A stretch of 64,000 nucleotides of DNA from NCBI GenBank assembly GCA_011316305.1, contig SAUG01000149.1, forward strand, positions 1-64,000, given 5' to 3'. Made by a program: the position numbers and the translations under genes. The notes under the pieces are model-generated. The model was not told the origin of the DNA and did no database searches. It saw only the letters and a program-made list of their open reading frames with translations. Positions 11,147-22,094 of the stretch are shown piece by piece (position 1 is the stretch's first letter; each line of letters starts with the position of its first letter). This DNA is from Rusavskia elegans. Lineage: Eukaryota > Ascomycota > Lecanoromycetes > Teloschistales > Teloschistaceae.

Positions 11147-13627
11147 GATGGTCAAGATAAGAAAAGGGTATCGCTAGAGGCTGCTGCGTCTACAAATTTC
11201 CGGGACCTTTCTTTGCATGTCGGGCTTGCGGTCCAGATATTCTGCACAGTGAAGGAGTCGTGGCTGTCGCATTAGCGCCAAAGTCGCCAATGAGAAATTC
11301 GTGGCAGAAGCGCCGGCACGACGTGGCTGTTCTTTCGCGTGATTTGCGCATTATTGCGGTCTGCTTTGAAGTCTGAAAGCTTCGGTGTAGGGTCTCCTCC
11401 TAATTCTTTCCGTGCCTTGAAGTCGAAATCTCTGTGGGGTTGCCGCTCCAAGGAAATACTTTGCCTTCTAAAACGATCACATGGTTCATAGGAAAGAGGT
11501 GACAGGACAGAGCGTGATTAGTGCTTACGATATAACGCGCCCCCGTCGAAGAGCTCAGCCGAGCTCGTCCGTCAGTGTGCTTTCTTTGCATACAGCGGTC
11601 GGACTTCGATCCGACAGCCATCAGTCCATGCCGACTACTTGTGCATCCGCTTGTTGTTAGATGTGATGGTGTGCGCCTAGCCCCTTCACGCGGAGGAGTA
11701 GCGATGCTTGAGTTGCTGACGCAAGGTCATTGCCCCTGTGACAAAAACAATCTGAAAACAGTCCATGAGGATAATCAAGGAATTACATATCTAGGTCGAG
11801 CCTGAAGAGGTATTGTAGACAGTCCAGATGCAGCTTACGGTCGAAACATGGCTCGGGCACTGGCTTTTGCTTTTCGTCAACCTGTAATGGCAGCCATTCC
11901 ATTGTACAGCCTCTGGCGACAATAATCGGGGAATTTTGGAATCAAAGCGCATTCTTCCGAAACGGCATCGTGGGGTCCAATCGGCCACGGCGCTATAGAT
12001 GTTCCCTGCGAGAATGCCTTCAAGCGTTGTCCGTCCAGCCATAGACCTCGGCTGGTAAGGCTTGTCATTCCACGACGATGGTTCCGAGCGACAGTCCTCA
12101 TACGAGACGGGTTGGCAGCAATTTTCATGTCAACGCCTTAGTATATGAACAATCTGGCTTATGAAGACCAGACGGATGGCCGTGGCTATTGCTCGCCTTT
12201 CTGACAAGACCGCGTGCGCTACAAACTGGTATTATTAAAATGGAACCTCAAGTGTTATGACGATGTTCCTGTGACGGTTGCTCAAAGGTACTAGTAGCTC
12301 TGCCATGCTTAACCTCTTCCGGCTAGACCTTTTGGGCTAAACCTTGGCTTGGCAATAGGCCTACTTCCTTCTTCGTGCACATAGATCTCGATCATCATCA
12401 TCATCACTTAAAGGTATTATCACCAGATCCACATTACTGTGCACTCGCTTCGGTTCCCAATGTACTTCAAAAGAGGATGGTGTGAGAGAAAGCACACGTC
12501 CGACCAGAGTGATGCGACCAGTAGCGTGCGGCAGATCCCTCGGCAAATCCCTCGGAGCTTCGGGTCTTGGCTTCGCTAGGGTCTGGTGGCGTGTACGGTA
12601 AGGCTGACGTGACGGGATCCGGACTCCAATTCCCCTGCTTGCTCCGTTACGACAAGCCTGCTTCATCAACGATGTCCTCTGTAACCAATGGAGCCACGCG
12701 AAAGCTCTTTTATATAATCTCAGTCCTTGTCACCACTGGTATTCATGGGGAGACGCATCTAGCTGTTCTCAACGAAGTCAGTCCTGGCTGCCACACCGCC
12801 ATCTCGGGTCACACAACGACTGACTCATAAGGCGGAAGCCACCCAGGATTGATGGGAGCACTTTAAGCCAGGCTGGCCGCCGACTTGAAGATGGTCATGT
12901 CGCCTGATGCCAAGTCGTCTACTCCACGCCCTCCTTGACACATCCGTTCGTAGCAGCCTCATGCCAAGGGCGACCCTTGTACTATTTATGGCGAATTGTG
13001 TAAAAGAATGCAATAATTCTACACCCACCCCATCCAGGAGCTGAAGAACCATCCCGACCTGCGCCCGCTACACCCGTCAGCCTGGTAGACATAACAGCCG
13101 ACATGGCTGGATGAATTGTATACATCTCGGCCACTGATTCGTTCTGATGCTGCTGCCGTTCGGTTAGCTATACGAGGTAATAGACTGATGCCATCTTGTC
13201 ATAGCATTGGCCATCCTTTCCACTGTCATTTTAGCCACGCTTGCCTTCCCAAATACGACGTTCCTAACATAGCTGGAGAAGTCCCTCGTTCCCATCTATT
13301 GGCCCATGAGAAGACTGCGGGTCGCTCCTTCCAGCATGGTCAGTCGGTTTTGAACCTCCTAATATCAGCAATATTGGCACGTCAGCGTCTCAGCCTCGGA
13401 GTAAGCGTCCACACCATCATCATCATCATCATCAACAACAAGAGCCTCAGCATGGAGGTATAAAAGGTCTGGTATGTCCTCCATCGTTTTCTACTCCGAT
13501 TTCCATACATACCGACGTGTAGACCACTACCCTACCTAATATCCTTGCCATCAAGTTGAATTCTTCGCCCTTGTCGGCTATAGGAGAAAGAATTTCCCTC
13601 CAGTAATTGTCTTTGTTTTGTTCAAGA
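11147..13627. other. Long gene-poor stretch upstream of the haloperoxidase
   Basis: No gene can be supported. An 83-codon minus frame (12128-11877, starting MKIAANPSR) and a 102-codon minus frame near 12669-12361 look mildly coding-like but match nothing I know. Short CAT microsatellites occur near 12390-12406 and 13413-13432. Confidence 0.4.
13459..13466 (+). promoter_or_regulatory. TATA box of the haloperoxidase gene
   Basis: TATAAAAG lies 162 bases before the ATG at 13628 on the same strand, with no other gene between. Position and sequence suit a core promoter; transcription start is not known. Confidence 0.45.
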
Positions 13628-15334
13628 ATGTCGTACACTAGCCCAGTCCTGCCACCTACGGTTGGCGAGCCTGCCGATTATAATACCAACTACCTCCTCT
13701 ACTGGAATCATGTTGCTCTCGATCTCAACCGGCTGGCAACCTCCTTGTTCAATGCTCCAAACAACGACCCACCCTCTGCGTCGCGGGCTCTGGCTATCTT
13801 CCACCTTGCAATTCACGATGCCTACTTTAGTATCCGCCCCGAGGCCTTGGGAACAATCAAGACTTACCTGACTTCGGATGACAACGACGCAAATACACGA
13901 CTGCCCCCCGCACCTAGCAATGGTGATACCCGTCTTGCAGTTGCGGGCGCAGCCATCACTGTTCTTCGCCAGCTTTATACCACTGCCAGACCCAATACGC
14001 CCACTGCAATCACGGGAATCCTCCGCCAATTCATCGATGAAGCCGTAGCTGGATTTCCCAGCCTGAACACGCTCTCGCCTAGCTACTTCTTTGGAAATGC
14101 GGTTGGCCAAGCCATGCTGGACCTTTTGGACCAAGGTCCTGAGCCGTTTGATCAGGGTGGCTACAGGCCAACGCCAGGTCGTTTCAAATTTGATGACGAT
14201 CCGACGCATCCAGTACGCATCGTCCCGGTTGACGTCAACAACCCCAATGGACCCAAAAGGGCCATTCGAGTCTATTCGTCTCCCTTTTACGGTTCTGTAG
14301 CCAAACGTGTTGCCGTCCAACAAGATCACCTCATCGGAGACCCACCGACAGGCTCTGATACCGATAGCGTACAGGAGTACAATTTTGCCTTCCAAGAGGT
14401 ATACTACCAGGGAGGCGCTCAAGACCTCAATACCACAAAGCGACGCCCCGCACAGACCACTACCGGATTCTTCTGGGCTTATGACGGAGCGAACCTCATC
14501 GGCACCCCACCGAGGCATTACAACCAGATATTACGCAAAATCGCCGTGGACAAGAAGCCCGCAGCGGACATCACCGACGAGTCCAATACCACCGGTTTCG
14601 TGCGCCTTTTTGCCCTCGCCAACGCCGCTCAAGCCGACGCAGGAATCTTCGCCTGGCTTGCCAAATACAGCTACGAATTGTGGCGCCCGCTTTCGGGAGT
14701 CCGTCAAGACAATGTGAACCCAATGGCCGATCCATTCTGGCTGACCCAGGGAGCTCCCAACACAAATACGAACGGAACTTCCTTCAAGCCGCCTTTCCCA
14801 GCCTATCCCTCCGGCCACGCAACTTTCGGCGGAGCATTCTTCCAAGCCGTGCGTCTTTACTACAAGCAGCGCGATAGCCTCACCTTCGCGGACGACGAGC
14901 CCGACAATATCAGCTTCACCACCATATCTGACGAGCTGAACGGCGTCAATCGCGATCTACGCCAACCGTACGATCCCGCAGCGCCTATCACAGACCAACT
15001 CGGAACAGTGCGGACCCTCGTTCCCAAAACCTTCAAGAGCTTATGGGACGCCATGTTCGACAACGCAATCAGTCGTGTCTATCTCGGCGTGCACTGGGGT
15101 TTCGATGCCTTTGCAGCCGCGGACGTGGTGGAGAAGACCGAGCTAGAGGACGATGGTACCGTGGCGTATAAGTCGACGGATAGCATCAAGTATGCGACAA
15201 GGGGTACGAGGCGTGATCAGCCTGGTGAGATGTTTCCGCTGGGAGGAGTGCCGTTGGGTATTGAGATCGCCAACGATATCTTCCAGAGTGGATTGAAGCA
15301 GGCGGGTGTCGAACCTGCACCTATGGGACACTAG
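13628..15334 (+). CDS. Vanadium-dependent chloroperoxidase
   Basis: An uninterrupted 568-aa gene; ATG at 13628 (the frame opens earlier only from a TTG). The enzyme oxidises halide with hydrogen peroxide to hypohalous acid using bound vanadate. The C-terminal PAP2-type domain has every vanadate ligand: K346 and R353 in KYSYELWRPL, S395-G396-H397 in PAYPSGHATFG, R483 and H489 in SRVYLGVHWGFDA. Each is exactly seven residues before its counterpart in Curvularia inaequalis chloroperoxidase (K353, R360, S402-H404, R490, H496). Phe390 matches Phe397, which typifies the chloro- rather than bromo-type. No signal peptide is obvious, though family members are found outside the cell. No gene nearby suggests a dedicated substrate. 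Confidence 0.93.
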   Translation: MSYTSPVLPPTVGEPADYNTNYLLYWNHVALDLNRLATSLFNAPNNDPPSASRALAIFHLAIHDAYFSIRPEALGTIKTYLTSDDNDANTRLPPAPSNGDTRLAVAGAAITVLRQLYTTARPNTPTAITGILRQFIDEAVAGFPSLNTLSPSYFFGNAVGQAMLDLLDQGPEPFDQGGYRPTPGRFKFDDDPTHPVRIVPVDVNNPNGPKRAIRVYSSPFYGSVAKRVAVQQDHLIGDPPTGSDTDSVQEYNFAFQEVYYQGGAQDLNTTKRRPAQTTTGFFWAYDGANLIGTPPRHYNQILRKIAVDKKPAADITDESNTTGFVRLFALANAAQADAGIFAWLAKYSYELWRPLSGVRQDNVNPMADPFWLTQGAPNTNTNGTSFKPPFPAYPSGHATFGGAFFQAVRLYYKQRDSLTFADDEPDNISFTTISDELNGVNRDLRQPYDPAAPITDQLGTVRTLVPKTFKSLWDAMFDNAISRVYLGVHWGFDAFAAADVVEKTELEDDGTVAYKSTDSIKYATRGTRRDQPGEMFPLGGVPLGIEIANDIFQSGLKQAGVEPAPMGH

Positions 15335-16092
15335 TGCGTGGAGGTATATACAGGTAGAGATGGAAGGCGCTGCTGTTTTCCTTTGAGAGATCCGCTCATT
15401 ATTTTGTAAGGTATTCCTGAAGCACTTTCCTTTCGGGTCAAGAACATGAAGTAAGAGACTACAGGAAGGACATGTAAAGTAATGACAGAAATTGGAGTTT
15501 AATTCTACAATTCAATTGGTCGGTCCATCTTTCAGCTGCAATCCTGAATTTTCTCATTCGGAAATCTCGTGCCAAGGCAGCTGCAAAGGCATGATGGTGC
15601 ACGAGGAAGAAGGTAGGTGGAAGCACATTGGGTGAAGATGGATCCGGAGCAGCAGACTGAGGCGTCCACATTGTTGGCATTGATAGGCTCGGTCATTCAG
15701 CCTTCGGATCCTGATCGCGGGGCTAGACCGACGGCGTTGTCCAGATTGACATGCCACTATACTCTATCCAGGGCGTATTGCCGAGCTGTCGAATGCAAGG
15801 AGACAGCAGGCCTTGGCATGCGCCTTCTCAGACTCCAAGCCTCCTGGTGGAATTCTTTCCTTAGCACGCAATCAACAGCAACAGAGTCAGCACCATTTTC
15901 ATCGCATCGCTCCAGAAATTGTCTGTATCTTGCAATGCGAGCACATGATTTGGGTATCAACGGTGGAGGGCTGTTCATGCTCTGGCTCTAATCTTACTGG
16001 ATGCGAAGACACTCCTAAAGCACCACCGTCCCCGTCATCCGTGTCATCTCCCCTCTAGACCCTTGCTCTACAGTCTATCGTCTCCAGAAAAC
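15335..16092. other. No supportable gene
   Basis: Includes the 3' end of the haloperoxidase transcript. A 73-codon minus frame (15978-15757) contains several Cys and may belong to a spliced gene, but I could not connect it to anything. Confidence 0.35.
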
Positions 16093-16691
16093 TCATCCTA
16101 CACTCCCAGCCCACTCCCTGCCTCCTCGCAAAATTCGCGGTCCCAGCAAAGAACACCTGGATTCGACATGTTGCATGTCCCAGGAGCGATACATGGACTT
16201 CCTGAGCCACACGCTCCCATAGACCCACTCATGTGGCCCTCTAACAATACCTCCATGGCCTTCGGGTGGGTCGTGGTGTTGGGTGATGATTGACGCGATT
16301 CCGGAGTGGGCCTCGTCCTTAGTGGTAAATCAGGTCTCGAATAAGCGTATGAAGAGCCAAGCCGATAAAGGTAGGAGAGAAAGGAGGAAATGATCATCCC
16401 GGATCCTGATAGAGTCGATGGACAAGGACGGCACCTAAGTTACGTGCACAGCGTCACTATAATTTACTTGGTCTCCAAAGTGCGGAAAGGTCCTGTAGAA
16501 GGACCCCTCACCATGTGGTATACAGAAGGATCGGAGGCGATACTAGTCCTTGAGAGATATTGTTACTTGAAGGAAGTTGGACAATGCTGCGAACCATACA
16601 TCACATTGAGTCGAGTGGGAGCGGCGAACCCAACACGCCAAATCTGGAGAAGTAGGCTAGCGATGAACAGTGATAGCCATGGTACCAACAT
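16093..16691 (-). CDS. Candidate small secreted protein, three exons
   Basis: The ATG at 16691 opens a clear signal peptide (LVPWLSLFIASLLLQIW, then a GFAAP cleavage region). A possible structure is exons 16691-16567, 16492-16444 and 16317-16093, with introns of 74 and 126 nt whose GT/AG ends and phases fit; the product would be 132 aa. After the signal it reads RLNVMYGSQHC, a short exon with FPHFGDQVNYSDAVH, then a Gly/His-rich part with GGIVRGPHEWVYGSVWL. The first exon is fairly secure, the later ones are not: other splice choices keep different frames open. No known family is recognised, although the start recalls fungal Cys-containing secreted proteins. Confidence 0.35.
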
Positions 16692-17064
16692 GTTCAACGT
16701 TCTATGAAATGCCCAGGAACATATGCAGATGACCGAGCAGGCGTACGGACAAGAAGTTGATGATCTTTGCCAGCGGATGAACAGCGGCAAAAACAAGGCA
16801 GGCTTCAAATGCATCATCTCAGCTTAATACAAAGCCCAATCTCGGCAAGGCAGTTAGATACCTGTCATCGAGCGCTTCGACGTGCGTTTTTTTGTGCCAT
16901 TCTCCCTATCACCTGTTTGGCTGCTGCCCATGCATTCACATACCTATATACTCCATACGCCTGATATATGGCATGTTGGCGCAGGGGCGCCCACACAACT
17001 CCACTTACATGCCCAAGCAACCTCAGTTCCACAATTCCAGAGAAGGCCAACCCTTCCGAGGTCA

Positions 17065-17466
17065 TCACAACTCTCTCGTCATCACCACCAACCTTATCTT
17101 CCTCCACACCGTCGGTCTTCCCTCGGGCTCAATCTTCGCTGAAAAGATCATCCTCCGCTCCCAGAACCCGGCATGGCTCCTCGCAAACCCCATCACCCCC
17201 AGCAAGTATTCCTGAAACAGCATATAATCGATCTTCGCTGGGAAACTCTTATAGGTCCTGAGTTTAATCGAGCTTTCTACCGGGTTATAGTTGACGAGCA
17301 CGTCGCCGCCATATGGTTCACGTGAATGGAGGATGATGCCGTCGATTTCGACGGCGGCGGCGGTTCTGTAGTGTGGGATTTGGATATCGAGTCGAAAAGC
17401 AGTGGTCAGGTGAATTAGGATGTCGATAGATCGAGGATTGACTATGCGATAGGAAATTCTTATCAT
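17065..17466 (-). CDS. Lineage-specific protein with the helix-strand module
   Basis: From the ATG at 17466 the frame gives 133 aa. The frame runs open slightly further back and a likely acceptor (branch CTAAC, then CATCAAG) lies just upstream, so a first exon with a signal peptide may be missing; I could not find it. Visible parts are an N-terminal strand-helix region (SIDILIHLTTAF), IDGIILHSREPYGGDV, then an amphipathic helix (FQEYLLGVMGFARSH) followed by strands with MIFSAKIEPEG. This order resembles the next gene upstream (17805-18927) and the secreted proteins at 24 and 44 kb. Function unknown. Confidence 0.5.
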   Translation of the reverse strand: MIRISYRIVNPRSIDILIHLTTAFRLDIQIPHYRTAAAVEIDGIILHSREPYGGDVLVNYNPVESSIKLRTYKSFPAKIDYMLFQEYLLGVMGFARSHAGFWERRMIFSAKIEPEGRPTVWRKIRLVVMTREL

Positions 17467-17804
17467 TGGACCTTGATGATTTTTCGTTAGGTCATTCCGA
17501 GCTTGCAACGCGCAAGAATCTCAAGTACCGGACGGCGATGGGACTTCTCGCGTAGATGCCTGGCTTGCAACATCTCAGGCTTGGAGATTGGAGTGTAAAA
17601 GTAAAACGAGCATTCGAAGAGGGAAAATTAGACTATCATAGGGGCCATCTCGAGTAAATGGTAAAAAAGAAAATATAGGATTGACCGGAAGATTTGCTAT
17701 CGCTGTTTCGACCCATTCTGGTTTGCACACCTGTACTTCTCCCAGCTACAAGAGAATCTCAACAAGCAGACAACCGCTAACACCTTTAACAACCACCCAC
17801 CTAT

Positions 17805-18927
17805 CTATGCCGTCGCAACATCATCCGCCCTTCCACTACCCTCTCTCCCAAGCTTTATCGTCAAATCAGCCATGATCACCCCCTCCTGAGAAACCTCTTC
17901 TGAAAAGATATATCCCCACGGCTGCGTCGCCGCTTTATTGACCCAATCTAGCATGCTCCTAACCAGCGTATCCCACAACAATACCCTGGAAGCCGTCGGA
18001 AACACCGTCACTGTCATTTCATCCTTGCCGTTGCCGCAAGGCCAATAATAGGTGACCGACTTAGGGGAAGGAGCAAGATGAGAAGCATCCGTAAACCTAG
18101 CCGATGGAGCATGGCGCGTGAAAAAGAAGAGGACTCTGCTCCAGCATGTAAGCCAGCGTTTCTCGGTTTCAATCGGCGCCGATAGCTCTTTACCGTTGCC
18201 ACGTTCGTTGAAAGGACTAGGAGGCTCGGAGGTGGCGTCTGTAATATTCGAGGGGGTCGAAATGGTATTCGGATCTGCTTCATCCGGTGGGCTGTTGTCG
18301 ACCATGATAACTCCAATCTCCACTTTCTGTCGGTCTGTACCATATGATAGATCCAGCATTCGAACCGCCATGTGACCCGGCCAAGACGCCGGAGTCTTTC
18401 CGATGACACCTTGGAGGAGAAAGCAGTAGCCCAGTCCGACTTTGACGGGATTCAATACGGCTCCGGGAGTCAGCCTGGGTTCGACCGTATGTAGGAAGTC
18501 GAAGAATGGGGGGCGACGGGAAGAGATCGGCCCCAGGATCCTTTGGTTTGCTGTGTCTTTCCAGTAGATGTAAATGTTTATGGCGAGGCTGGCTGCGAGT
18601 TCGAAGCCTTTGGGTCGATCGGTGTAGTCGTAGGTGATTGAGGGGCTGAAATCGCGATGTTGGGTTGGGATAATAGGTATTGTCAGATTACTGGAGATGT
18701 CCTGTGTGCTCGATTGACTGAATCGGTCAGCCGATAGCTCAAGTCTGACTGCTCGAAGCGGAATGTGCATACGATGGTGCTTCGACTTGTATTGGGAGGT
18801 ATTCGGCAGGGAACCCGCCTGACGGCCCGTTCAAACGTGAAGGATCACGCTGGGACAGTTCATTCTGTGCTAGTCTTGCAGAGCAAATGCGGACCAGGGC
18901 CGCGAAGCTTAGCAAACTGGGGTGCAT
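17805..18927 (-). CDS. Predicted secreted protein, two exons
   Basis: Exons 18927-18773 and 18717-17805 joined by a 55-nt intron (GTATGC donor, GGCTGACC branch, TTCAG acceptor; phase kept) give 355 aa. The splice joins a frame that begins with a signal-like peptide (PSLLSFAALVRICSARL) to the long second frame; without it the long frame would start at an ATG at 18770 with no signal. The mature part seems to hold the same module twice: strands, an amphipathic helix around GYCFLLQGVIGKTP, strands with VEIGVIMVD, an acidic Pro/Ser linker, then again a helix near LLWDTLVRSMLDWV and strands with GVIMADLTIKL. No Pfam family is recognised. Function unknown. Confidence 0.65.
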
Positions 18928-19382
18928 ATCCAAGCCCGGCCTTTATCAGATCTTCGTTGACTAGGACACGGTACGAGATGCACGTCGTAGAACGCAATAC
19001 CGTTCTGTCTTATGGCCCCAAGCTGTTCCCTAAGCCTTGATGAAGTAAGAGGTCATTCGCTCATGCGAGAAGACTGGATATAAAAAGATTCCGTATCGGA
19101 ATACATCCTTCAAATCTGCAACACCGGTGTCTGGCTGATTACCCCACATTCTTCATAGGTTGAACGGGAGAGGCTTGAGACAAACCTCGAATATCTCCGG
19201 AAAGCTATGAATATAGGCGACACAGGACGTTCCTAGCGAGTGTCAACCCCACGTCTCTGGGAATTTGGCGCAGGAGGCTATTTCTGGTGCTTCTTAAAGT
19301 CCGGATGTGATGCAAGAATGCATTTGACATGCACCAAGAGGTTTAAATAAAATAGAAAAGTAATATAACATTCACGGAATTT
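18928..19382. other. No supportable gene
   Basis: Holds the promoter side of the 17805-18927 gene and the 3' side of the P450 block. No coding signal was found. Confidence 0.4.
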
Positions 19383-19757
19383 TTACATGAGGTGGAGAGC
19401 ATCGGCAAGCAGGAACAGATACTGGTGGACACCGAAAAAGAGCAGTTGAACCATCAAGCGCCTACCAGACCATGGGGATAATACGCGTCCAGGCGCCTCC
19501 ACAGCCATGTGATCCATGATGTTATGCGCATCACGATCAGGCGGAATCTGCGGATAGGCTTGCGGATAGAACCGCATGGCTACTTTTAGAATGATCCACA
19601 TCCACGAGGCCTTGACGTACTTGGAGAGAGCCAACAGGCCACAAGAGAGATAATTGAAAGGGAAGAAAAAGCCTTGGCCAAGACGATATCGTGGATGAGA
19701 TACTTGTAAAATATAGGAGCGACGATAAAGCACTCTGTCTTGGTACAACTGGTGCAT
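19383..19757 (-). CDS. Hypothetical ORF directly after the P450
   Basis: A 124-aa frame whose ATG lies two bases after the P450 stop, on the same strand. It has two hydrophobic stretches (around FPFNYLSCGLLALS and VQLLFFGVHQYLFLLADAL) and a central IPPDRDAHNIMDHM. I recognise no family. It may be chance coding in the P450 3' UTR, since fungal genes rarely abut this closely, or part of a readthrough or bicistronic transcript. Confidence 0.3.
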   Translation of the reverse strand: MHQLYQDRVLYRRSYILQVSHPRYRLGQGFFFPFNYLSCGLLALSKYVKASWMWIILKVAMRFYPQAYPQIPPDRDAHNIMDHMAVEAPGRVLSPWSGRRLMVQLLFFGVHQYLFLLADALHLM

Positions 19758-19759
19758 AC

Positions 19760-21185
19760 TCAGCTGCCCCTTGATTTGACTTTGATGTTGAATCCAACAG
19801 GTCTTAAATTGAACCAGCCATCCTGCTTCAGCTTATACCCCTGATCAGCCATCTCAAAGTCAACATCCTTCAAGAGCGTCACCAAGGTGATGACGTTCCA
19901 CATCCAAGCGTAGTGTCTCCCGATACATACACGCTTACCGTTACCAAACCATTTCTTCGCGCCGTCAGGCAGCCTTTCGAATGCCTCGCCAACCATCCTT
20001 TCCGGCTTGAATGCCCCAGGCTCTTCAAATACGGCGGGATCACGATTCACACCATGCAATACGATGATCATGGTCTGCTTGGCTGGAACTTGATATTTGC
20101 CTCCAGCCAGCAGGACAGGGCCTTGAGTGCCTGGCACGGGCTCGATATTGAAGCCCGGGGCCGCGGCGGACAAACGCAGGGTCTCACGCACGACACCGGC
20201 ACAGTATGGCAGCTTGTCGAGATGGTCAGAGGTGAAGTCGCTTTCGCCGATGACTGAATCGATCTCTTCGCGAGCTTTGGCAATGCACCCCGTGTTTTGC
20301 AGCAAGTAGTAGATGGCACTTGCAATGACACAGGGAGCAGTACTGGAGCCGATGGGCATGGAGACCATTTCATCGATGATCTGGGTCTCATCCATCGCCT
20401 TGCCTGTCTCGGGGTCTTTGGCGTTCATCATAGCGTACAGCAGGTCTTTCCGATCGGTAGGGTTATCTTTTCGATACTGCAAACATTCGGCGGCATAGTC
20501 GCGCATTGTCTTGCAGTCCCTTTCGAAACGGGATTGATGGAGAAGCCAATTCACCAGCTTTGGGCGAGTCGGCCGTTTCATTGCTTCGCCAGTGGCTTGG
20601 TCCATGGCCCTGATCATCGGTGGCTCTCGCCCTGTCAGGCCATGGAGCCGTCTGCCAAAGAAGCACAGGGTTGTAGTTTCCAGGTCCAAACGATTGAGCT
20701 CCCCGATCGCAGACAGAGTAGAGTCGCAACCGAGGCTTCGCCACTTGGCAGTCAGCTCTGCCGCAATGTCTCGTATTTCATTGAAATGCTCTGCGGCTGC
20801 TGTTGGGGTCAAATTGGGAGCCAGGATCCGATGATGGACATCCCAGACCGGTTCGTCCGCAAAGGCGGTAAAGAGAGAAGCGTGCACAGCTTTACGGATC
20901 TCGACGATGGGGCCACCGACGTATTTTCGAAATCGTTTCTCGTCGCAGAGTTCATCACAGAGGGCTATATTTCCTACGAAGACAATGTCCTGGCCGAGAA
21001 CTGTGATTTTGAAGATCTCGCCTGTTGAGGGGACATCAGTAGACTGCAAGGGCAAGAACCATGGTTCAAGTCTCACCATACTTCTCCCACAACTTTTGCA
21101 GAGAGACCCAGGTATTGCTTGGATCGACGTCTGAAATGTTGCCGAGCAGAGGCACTCCTGGTGGTTTTGGGATTTTCGTGGTCAT
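19760..21185 (-). CDS. Cytochrome P450, CYP505/BM3-like heme domain without reductase
   Basis: Exons 21185-21077 and 21021-19760 (55-nt intron, GTGAGA...CAACAG) give 456 aa. The first exon supplies the BM3-type start IPKPPGVPLLGNISDVD and EKYGEIFKI. Other landmarks: the K-helix ETLR, a PERM meander and the heme loop FGNGKRVCIG with Cys402. BM3 and fungal CYP505 enzymes are fused to an FMN/FAD reductase; here the frame stops just after the heme domain and no reductase follows, so electrons would have to come from a separate reductase. The I-helix reads MPIGSSTAPC instead of the usual (A/G)Gx(D/E)T(T/S), so the acidic partner of the catalytic Thr is replaced. Substrate unknown. Confidence 0.88.
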
Positions 21186-21288
21186 TGCCGCTCTCGCTGT
21201 TAGTCTTCAAGTGCGAACATTGCCTGACGGCAGAATGAGGAGAAAACATTTTGACTTCTGAGAGAGAGCGGGGTTGACATTTATGTAA

Positions 21289-21702
21289 CTAGCATAGCCA
21301 ATGAATCGTATCGGGGATGCTCGGCTGCAGCGATTCTCGTGATTTGTTCCAATCTGGGCAATGCATCTGCTGCAGGGCGTTTGTTAGCTTCCCCATTCTT
21401 GGGGAATGCGAATCGTAGATGAAGAATTGCTGCTGTTCCTTTGATAGGACCTTCTGCCCCTGGCGAGGCTCGTCATTGTCCCCGCGGTTGAGATGCAAGC
21501 CTGCGAAGCGGGGCGCCCTTGTAGAAAAGACACGACAGCCATCACTAATACGCCAAAGACAATGGCCGCAGCTTGATCGAGTCTCACTCTCACTTGCCTT
21601 GGTATACCATTTGCATACGTGCAATTCACAAATGATCAAAGCAGCGAAGAAGACGATGAAAACGCCAAGCTTTTTGTTTCCATCCTTTGTCAGCTCTGAC
21701 AT
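21289..21702 (-). CDS. Hypothetical ORF with an N-terminal membrane segment
   Basis: From the ATG at 21702 the frame gives 137 aa. Residues about 11-29 (LGVFIVFFAALIICELHVC) would form a membrane anchor or signal anchor, followed by a Cys-containing hydrophilic part. No family resemblance and no support from neighbours; it could be a chance frame in the P450 promoter region. Confidence 0.25.
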   Translation of the reverse strand: MSELTKDGNKKLGVFIVFFAALIICELHVCKWYTKASESETRSSCGHCLWRISDGCRVFSTRAPRFAGLHLNRGDNDEPRQGQKVLSKEQQQFFIYDSHSPRMGKLTNALQQMHCPDWNKSRESLQPSIPDTIHWLC

Positions 21703-22094
21703 AAGCAAGTGCCATGACTTGCCAATTGGATGATTGCCAACTATCGCCACTTAACCCTATGGATAGCGAGACCCTTTCGGAACCACCACCCATTCAATCG
21801 TACTGTGAACTTCGCACCTAATCACTGGCATGGACAATATACTCCTAAATCTCTGCCTTCAGCAAGCGATAGACTAGTGCCTTGCAGAATCGCGCACGCG
21901 ACCTTGATCAACCATTTGTCGCCAGGGTCTGCACCCCACGAGCGCTTCTGTAGTAAGTCCGATGAGTCTTTTTCTCTTCCCGTGCCGCCTCGAAGAGACT
22001 TTTGATATTGCGGATGCGATCTCGAGCCAGGTATACGATGTTCAACCACATCTACGCACTCAGGCTTGACCTTATCTAGACTATTGGGCCTAAC

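Noticed and set aside
13622..14518. A 298-codon minus-strand open frame
   Set aside because: Antisense to the vanadium chloroperoxidase, whose sense frame has every active-site residue; the antisense product resembles nothing.
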